NCBI GenBank assembly: GCA_002499545.1
Contig: DAME01000025.1
Span: 11,143-75,142, forward strand
Direction of reading: 5' to 3'
DNA length: 64,000 nt
Source of the DNA: Euryarchaeota archaeon UBA88
GTDB taxonomy: Archaea; Thermoplasmatota; Poseidoniia; Poseidoniales; Poseidoniaceae
Shown: piece by piece, positions 63,460-64,000 of the stretch
Position numbering within the stretch: the stretch's first letter is position 1
Layout: the number at the start of each line of letters is the position of its first letter
Program-made: the position numbers and the translations under genes
The notes under the pieces: model-generated
Told to the model about the DNA's origin: nothing
Database searches by the model: none
The model's input: only the letters and a program-made list of their open reading frames with translations

Positions 63460-64000
63460 TGCGGATACTCATACGGAAAAAGATGCTCGAACGTTAGTGA
63501 TGCTGGACTGAACACGTCGCCTAAGCTTCGTGCTTACATCCGCATTCTATCAAACTCGTCTTTTACGAGTGTTCTAAGGTGTCTCGTCTTTGGGGTGGCT
63601 TCGAGCTTAGATGCTTTCAGCTCTTATCCTTCAGGGCGTGGCTACCCAGCATTGCCTTGTCAGACAACTGGTAAACTAGTGGCCCCGAGCCCTCGTTCCT
63701 CTCGTACTAAAGGACCCCTTCCATCAGACACCTTATGCGATTCTACCACCAAGCAACAAACCTGTCTCACGACGGTCTAAACCCATCTCACGATCCCTTT
63801 TAATGGGCGAACAACCCCACCCTTGGGTCCTGCTGCAGACCCAGGATAGGAAGAGACGACATCGAAGTAGCAAGCCACCAGGTCGATGTGAGCTCTTGCT
63901 GGTGACAACTCAATTATCCCCAAGGTAACTTTTCTGTTATCTACCGGCCTCAAATATAAGCCTGGTAGGTTCGTTAGGCCCTGCTTTCGCATCGTCGATC
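63460..64000 (-). rRNA. rrl: 23S ribosomal RNA, 3' portion (continues beyond the window)
   Basis: About 540 nt of domain V/VI on the minus strand. The sarcin-ricin loop AGTACGAGAGGAAC is at about 63693-63706, and GGTTTAGACCGTCGTGAGAC at about 63765-63785. The 3' end is placed near 63460 after the conserved CACTAACGTTCGAGC; it is uncertain by about 30 nt. The 5' part lies outside the window. Confidence 0.93.

Noticed and set aside
63421..63780. 119-aa plus-strand reading frame near the right end
   Set aside because: It lies over the 23S rRNA on the other strand.
1..64000. Insertion sequences, prophage genes or integrase attachment sites
   Set aside because: No transposase, integrase, terminal inverted repeats or duplicated tRNA ends are seen.

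Overview
This window looks like the chromosome of a marine planktonic euryarchaeon, most likely a Marine Group II (Poseidoniales, Thermoplasmatota) relative; the lineage is an inference from gene content, not from a 16S gene (none is present). Archaeal markers seen directly are Rpo7 (RpoE1), Spt4, eS24, eS31, aIF6, archaeal AlaRS and ValRS, the archaeal D-aminoacyl-tRNA deacylase DtdA, an HVO_0476-type zinc-finger protein, a geranylgeranyl-reductase-family flavoprotein, SRP RNA with the archaeal helix 8 motif, and a 23S-5S rRNA pair. Very large secreted proteins with Asp-rich calcium-binding repeats fit the particle-associated, protein-degrading lifestyle described for that group.

Layout: 0-2 kb SRP RNA, ccmE and pyrD on the minus strand. 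2-10.8 kb plus-strand genes: a small Cys-containing protein, topoisomerase III, a lipid reductase, a membrane protein and a 1013-aa lipoprotein with thrombospondin type 3 repeats and a PNGase F-like glycosidase. 10.8-28.8 kb a long minus-strand run: mqnC, a prolidase-family peptidase, two secreted/surface proteins, an unknown protein with glyA, a TPR-like membrane protein, an aminotransferase, an EVE protein and an RND exporter. 28.9-41 kb alternating genes: valS, dinB, serA-like, a membrane protein, an ETHE1-like metallohydrolase, Nudix, alaS and rtcB. 41-41.6 kb a 61-aa coiled-coil ORF with a GNRA hairpin in its leader, tRNA-Thr(GGT) and tRNA-Ser(GGA). 41.7-49.8 kb a membrane zinc-ribbon protein, cysteine desulfurase, membrane-anchored subtilase, methyltransferase, zinc-finger protein, proline dehydrogenase and dtdA. 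49.9-53.5 kb a hydrolase/YHYH surface protein with a SCO1 copper chaperone. 53.5-54.8 kb an rpo7-spt4-eS24-eS31 operon. 55-61.5 kb a 1911-aa surface protein and an unknown protein. 61.5-64 kb purC, aIF6, 5S and partial 23S rRNA.

Together the genes indicate an aerobic heterotroph. CcmE, SCO1, class-2 PyrD, proline dehydrogenase and MqnC point to a quinone/cytochrome c respiratory chain. The subtilase, aminopeptidase, PNGase F-like protein and adhesin-like proteins point to breakdown of external (glyco)proteins. Gene packing is extreme: six of nine convergent protein-gene pairs abut with their two stop codons touching and no base between them, and one divergent pair appears to share a CATG as both start codons.
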